A stretch of 64,000 nucleotides of DNA from Chrysogorgia sp. JL179-B06 (Eukaryota; Cnidaria; Anthozoa; Scleralcyonacea; Chrysogorgiidae). The DNA is taken from assembly GCA_035772405.1 (NCBI GenBank), contig JAYKKM010000428.1:3019001-3083000 (forward strand). Direction: 5' to 3'. The position numbers and the translations under genes were made by a program. Positions 60,415-64,000 of this stretch are shown piece by piece. The notes under the pieces are model-generated. The model saw nothing but the letters and a program-made list of their open reading frames with translations, was not told the origin of the DNA and did no database searches. Every line of letters begins with the position of its first letter. Within the stretch, counting starts at the first letter, position 1.

Positions 60415-61942
60415 TTTAAGAGAAATTTGAAGGGAAAGTTGGCTTAATTTATGGACGTTTATTGCCACATTTACCAACAACGTCTCGGTTATGATTTTCC
60501 TTTGTGTTTTCCTCATGAATTATTAAGGAGTTTGAGAAGAACTGATGAAACATTCGATCTGATGAAGGGTTTGTCTGAAACGTGTAATTGTGTGGTTATA
60601 AATTAACAACGAGTGAAGAAATCACGTGAGGGAGTGGATTTTTAATAAGGTGAAACTTGGAAAAGGACGTGAAGTGTAGAATAAAGAGACTATCCGTGTT
60701 AATGTAATTTGTGAAAGTGTGGGTCCTCTCTTCTGTGTTCCCCACAGGTTTCTCTCGAAACGTCATGCAGTTATTCGTGACGTGGTGTTGCCACAAAATT
60801 CTAGACGATTCTCATCACTAGGCAAATTTTCAAAAATACAATTATCCGCAGTGTTTCCACTTTGGAAGAAAATTCCTTCTCATCCCTATATGGGTGGAGG
60901 GACTTCGAGGAATGAGGGATACAAAGAACGTTTGCAAATAAGGATAATAATATCTTACCCCTCCCCCTAGTGATGCATCTGTGGAAGAACTTCCAAACTG
61001 GAAACACTGATTACCCGTTACTTGTTGATCATTTTACCATTTTACAATTAACACTTATTTACTGAGACCGAGGAAAACAGTATGTTTTATCACACCAAGT
61101 GTCAAAGAAAAAAACAAAACGTAAAGACATGAAATATTTTATTCTTCAAACATTAAATTAAATACAATTAAGGCGAAAGGAGAGTTCATTCCAAAGGTCG
61201 CATTTTCACATGGTATTTCACGTGATTTTTTTTCATTATTGACGGTCGACAACATATTATTGCCCTCTCGGAGCTGTTGCGGGTGAAACAGCACTCTCGA
61301 CCAATGACATACTAGAAAAAAGGGAACTTTGACATTTGGTATATAATAATATTTCCTATTTATATTTCATACTGTCTACGCAGCATCATATTTTTTCATA
61401 TAGTACATCACTGTAAAATGAAGAAATGTCCAAGTACTTTGAGTAGCCTATCAGAAAATACCCTTAACCCTTTTGGTTTAAGATAATTCACATCGAGATT
61501 CTGTCTATATATAGGTCTCGAAGATATGAATTAAAATGAAATGAAATGCGAACCTGCCAACATAGAAATTATCCAAAACTTTAGTGATTATAAAAATTAA
61601 AAAAAAAAGAAGATTATTATGCATACTCGGAGCGTCAGACCTGAAGTTAACAATGTATAACATAATCAGTACTCTAAATGTTGGTGTATTGTCGAAATGG
61701 TACTGTATAGGATATGTATAAGAGGTTTAACATTTCCAGTGAAAGCCCTTACTGTACGTTTCATACACTATTTCTGCAGTACACCAACCATTTAGAGTAT
61801 TTGATTTGTATTTCTACACTGCCTACGCAGCACAATATGTTTATATCACTAAAACAATCATGAGTACGTCAACGAGGCAGCGGTTATAGTTCTCTATATG
61901 ACCGTTCTCGTATATATAGTCCTCTCTCTCTCTCTATATATA
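60415..61942. other. Intergenic, scattered relics only
   Basis: Near 60,555-60,580 a CTGATGAAGGG ... GAAACG stretch resembles the relics above. ACTG(C/T)CTACGCAGCA at 61,373 and 61,822 recalls the SINE body word. A CT-rich run lies at 61,920-61,935. No gene. Confidence 0.45.
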
Positions 61943-61944
61943 TA

Positions 61945-62227
61945 CAGTGTGTATAAAAAAAAACTGAACCCTTAGAAAACGGTCTTATACTCCTGGGAAA
62001 TTAAAAAGAGGGTCTTAATACACCTGGGAAATTAAGATAACTTGTAAACGTATGAAGGAGCATAACTGCAAAGAAACGTTAATATATTTAACATGTTTCT
62101 TTGCAGTTATGCTCCTTCATACGATTACAAGTTATCTTAATTTCCCAGGTGTATTAAGACCGTGTTTTTAATTTCCCAGGAGTATAAGACCGTTTTCTAA
62201 GGGTTCAGTTTTTTTTGATACACACTG
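61945..62227. mobile_element. 283-bp mariner-type MITE, TA target
   Basis: CAGTGTGTAT at the left and ATACACACTG at the right, each flanked by TA (61,943-61,944; 62,228-62,229), the Tc1/mariner target. The arms are about 125 bp and near-perfect, with A9/T8 runs inside. It is entirely non-coding. Confidence 0.85.
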
Positions 62228-62630
62228 TATAGACTCCAAAAACGTTCTATCATGCACGAAATATATGACAAGATTAATGACGTGGGGGGAATAAAACGTT
62301 CAATAAACCAAAACATCGTGCATAGAAAGTTAACAATGAATAAAAATATTCTACATATTTATCTTAATTGCATGCTGAATCAATCATAACACACACGCAC
62401 GTTTGGCAGTTGAAGGGGATCAATGCGATAAATATTAGAATAATAATGGCGTATGTATAGTTGGACATTTTAGTGAAGCCAAGTATATCGCTCTAGTTTG
62501 TTTCTTGTGCAAGCAAATATATTTATTTACTCGCAGTGAATGAGACTTGAGCGGCGGTCGTTGGTGGGATGCACATCACTGACTGATTTGTAGCATGTAG
62601 GGAATGAATGTGCTACACCGTGGTTTTTAA

Positions 62631-63213
62631 AGTGCCACTACGATGAAAATTCATCCCCGTCTTTTAGATTTTCTTTAGCATAGAATAGTATTTCAGGGTC
62701 GAAAGTGATCATCGATGTAAAAAAAAACTAAAAAATGGTATGAAGTAATGAAGTAAGTATTTTGAGCTCTGAAATCACTATTATTTAGGCCACCATAATT
62801 ACTAAAAACGTGTTCCAAGTGAGCCCGCAATTTCAAAAGGTAATATTGTTTGTGACGTCAGATTCTCAATGCTACGCCTGAATTTCGGTCGAGGTTATTT
62901 GTTTTCTTGTTTTTTTCGAGAAGTAGATGAAATGGCCAGCCTTTCAGACGAAGAATTTGGAAAAAGGACCTTGATTTACTTGAAGAATTAGCCACGTGGA
63001 GTCTTCGCGTTGAGAATCTGACGTCACTTCGTTACGCTGGTCAAGAACATGAACGATTAATGGCGGACATAACAACTCCAGATTCGGAGTAAGAAAAATA
63101 ATACTTGCCATCGTCGAATCGCAAAACGGGTTCGACCAAGTAATATTTAGCAGCTCTGCTTTATAAATACGTAAACATATCGATAGGTAAAAATTTGATC
63201 GTATAGTGGCACT
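62631..63213. mobile_element. 583-bp piggyBac-type MITE, TTAA target
   Basis: The ends are AGTGCCACTACGAT and (complement) AGTGCCACTATACGAT, flanked by TTAA on both sides (62,627-62,630; 63,214-63,217). An inner inverted repeat (GACGTCAGATTCTCAA / TTGAGAATCTGACGTC) suggests a captured or older nested piece. A short ATGGCCAGCC... frame inside stops after 19 codons. Confidence 0.75.
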
Positions 63214-63217
63214 TTAA

Positions 63218-64000
63218 AGACGAATGCCATAAATATTTTTGAAATATCAAAACTTAATGAGGCGAAACTTAATAACAAATTTAATTTCTATTCTATTTTT
63301 ACTCAGCAATCACACAATCAGAGTCAAATGATGGTCCAACATTTAATCTGAATAAGAGTTGCAAAATGTTTTATAAAGATGTTTATTCATTATGCAATAT
63401 CATGTGTCAGACTGCATGGTTGTCATATAGATCACATAAGAAAACTCAAAACGATTTACGATGATATATATTTGGGAAATGAAATGCCCAAAATCAATAT
63501 TGGTTTAGGTGAAAACAATAACTATACCATTGAATGTAAAGAGTATGGACTGTTAATATCAAAAACAAATTACCTCAAAATATGAATGTACAGAAAATGA
63601 CATTGTAAAGGTGTGAATCAACTTTTCAAAATTTCGCGTATGGAAGCAGCATTTAGTTTCGCTATTTATTAAAGACATATTTAGAAAATGCCATGAGGCA
63701 ATACGCCACACGCTAATTAAATGCGATATTGAGATGTTGTCATCGCCAAGTGTCCGCCCTCTGAGACCGCTGCCTGCCGCGCAACCAGGTATGACCAATA
63801 TTGCAGTTGGCAACTCATTAATGTCAGTTGGTTAGCCTCAATATTACGTTTTCTCAGTCAGTATAGGGAGTTTACGATAGTGAAGACGGAGACGGCATTC
63901 TTAACATCATAAATGCCATAGTATTTTTAAACCCCTATGGTAGCATACGATAGACCATCTTCAACGCATGTTTTCAGACTCGTCTTTCATGCTTGACACC
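63218..64000. other. Intergenic, nothing recognised
   Basis: Only short frames without family resemblance, up to the end of the window. Confidence 0.5.

Noticed and set aside
60555..60600. CTGATGA ... GAAAC on plus strand
   Set aside because: Both boxes are present, but the only possible stem III leads to a GTG triplet, which hammerheads do not cleave, and stem I is absent.
63379..63585. A 68-codon plus-strand frame near the window end
   Set aside because: No family resemblance, no splice or poly(A) context, and composition equal to surrounding DNA.

Overview
The window is genomic DNA of an animal, most likely an invertebrate (cnidarian- or mollusc-like; the sequence alone does not decide). 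Reasons: a multi-exon KANK gene with GT-AG introns, tRNA-derived SINEs, non-LTR retrotransposon remnants, many palindromic MITEs with TA or TTAA target sites, long (TA)n tracts, and above all a complete Polinton/Maverick element.

Layout. 1-10.9 kb: repeat-rich intergenic DNA with inverted-repeat elements and two fragments of non-LTR reverse transcriptase. 10.915-11.250 kb (minus): a gene for a small secreted, cysteine-containing peptide. 11,364-30,391: a 19,028-bp Polinton with 806-bp terminal inverted repeats and a 6-bp target duplication (CTCTTT). It lies between that peptide gene and what looks like its TATA box, which now sits beyond the far end of the element. 30.4-47.6 kb: more intergenic repeats (SINEs, a piggyBac-type MITE, minisatellite, fold-back elements), a PHD-finger terminal exon at 39.8 kb, and at 35.5 kb a small repeat carrying a complete hammerhead self-cleaving ribozyme (retrozyme-like). 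47.6-59.7 kb (minus): a KANK-type gene (long 5' exon plus ankyrin-repeat exons) whose introns hold a LINE fragment, SINEs, MITEs and a fold-back element. 59.7-64 kb: intergenic with two more MITEs.

The Polinton is virus-like in content. Leftmost minus-strand group: protein-primed-type DNA polymerase B (broken by two frameshifts), a zinc-ribbon protein, and three small membrane/coiled-coil proteins. Central plus-strand pair: a two-finger protein of unknown function and a thymidine kinase. Next minus-strand group: a 494-aa membrane-anchored protein, a fibre-like protein with a lectin-like end, a small myristoylation-signal protein, a 46-aa very basic amphipathic protein, and a BRO-N/nuclease/zinc-finger protein. 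Rightmost plus-strand group: a probable minor capsid protein, an integrase with a chromodomain, a duplicated pair of membrane proteins, the major capsid protein, the packaging ATPase and a second myristoylation-signal protein. Thymidine kinase (nucleotide supply), BRO-N nuclease and a possible receptor-binding fibre are unusual cargo. No adenovirus-type cysteine protease was recognised. The apparently identical TIRs and perfect target duplication argue for a recent insertion, although PolB and one duplicated gene carry frameshifts, which could be real decay or assembly error.
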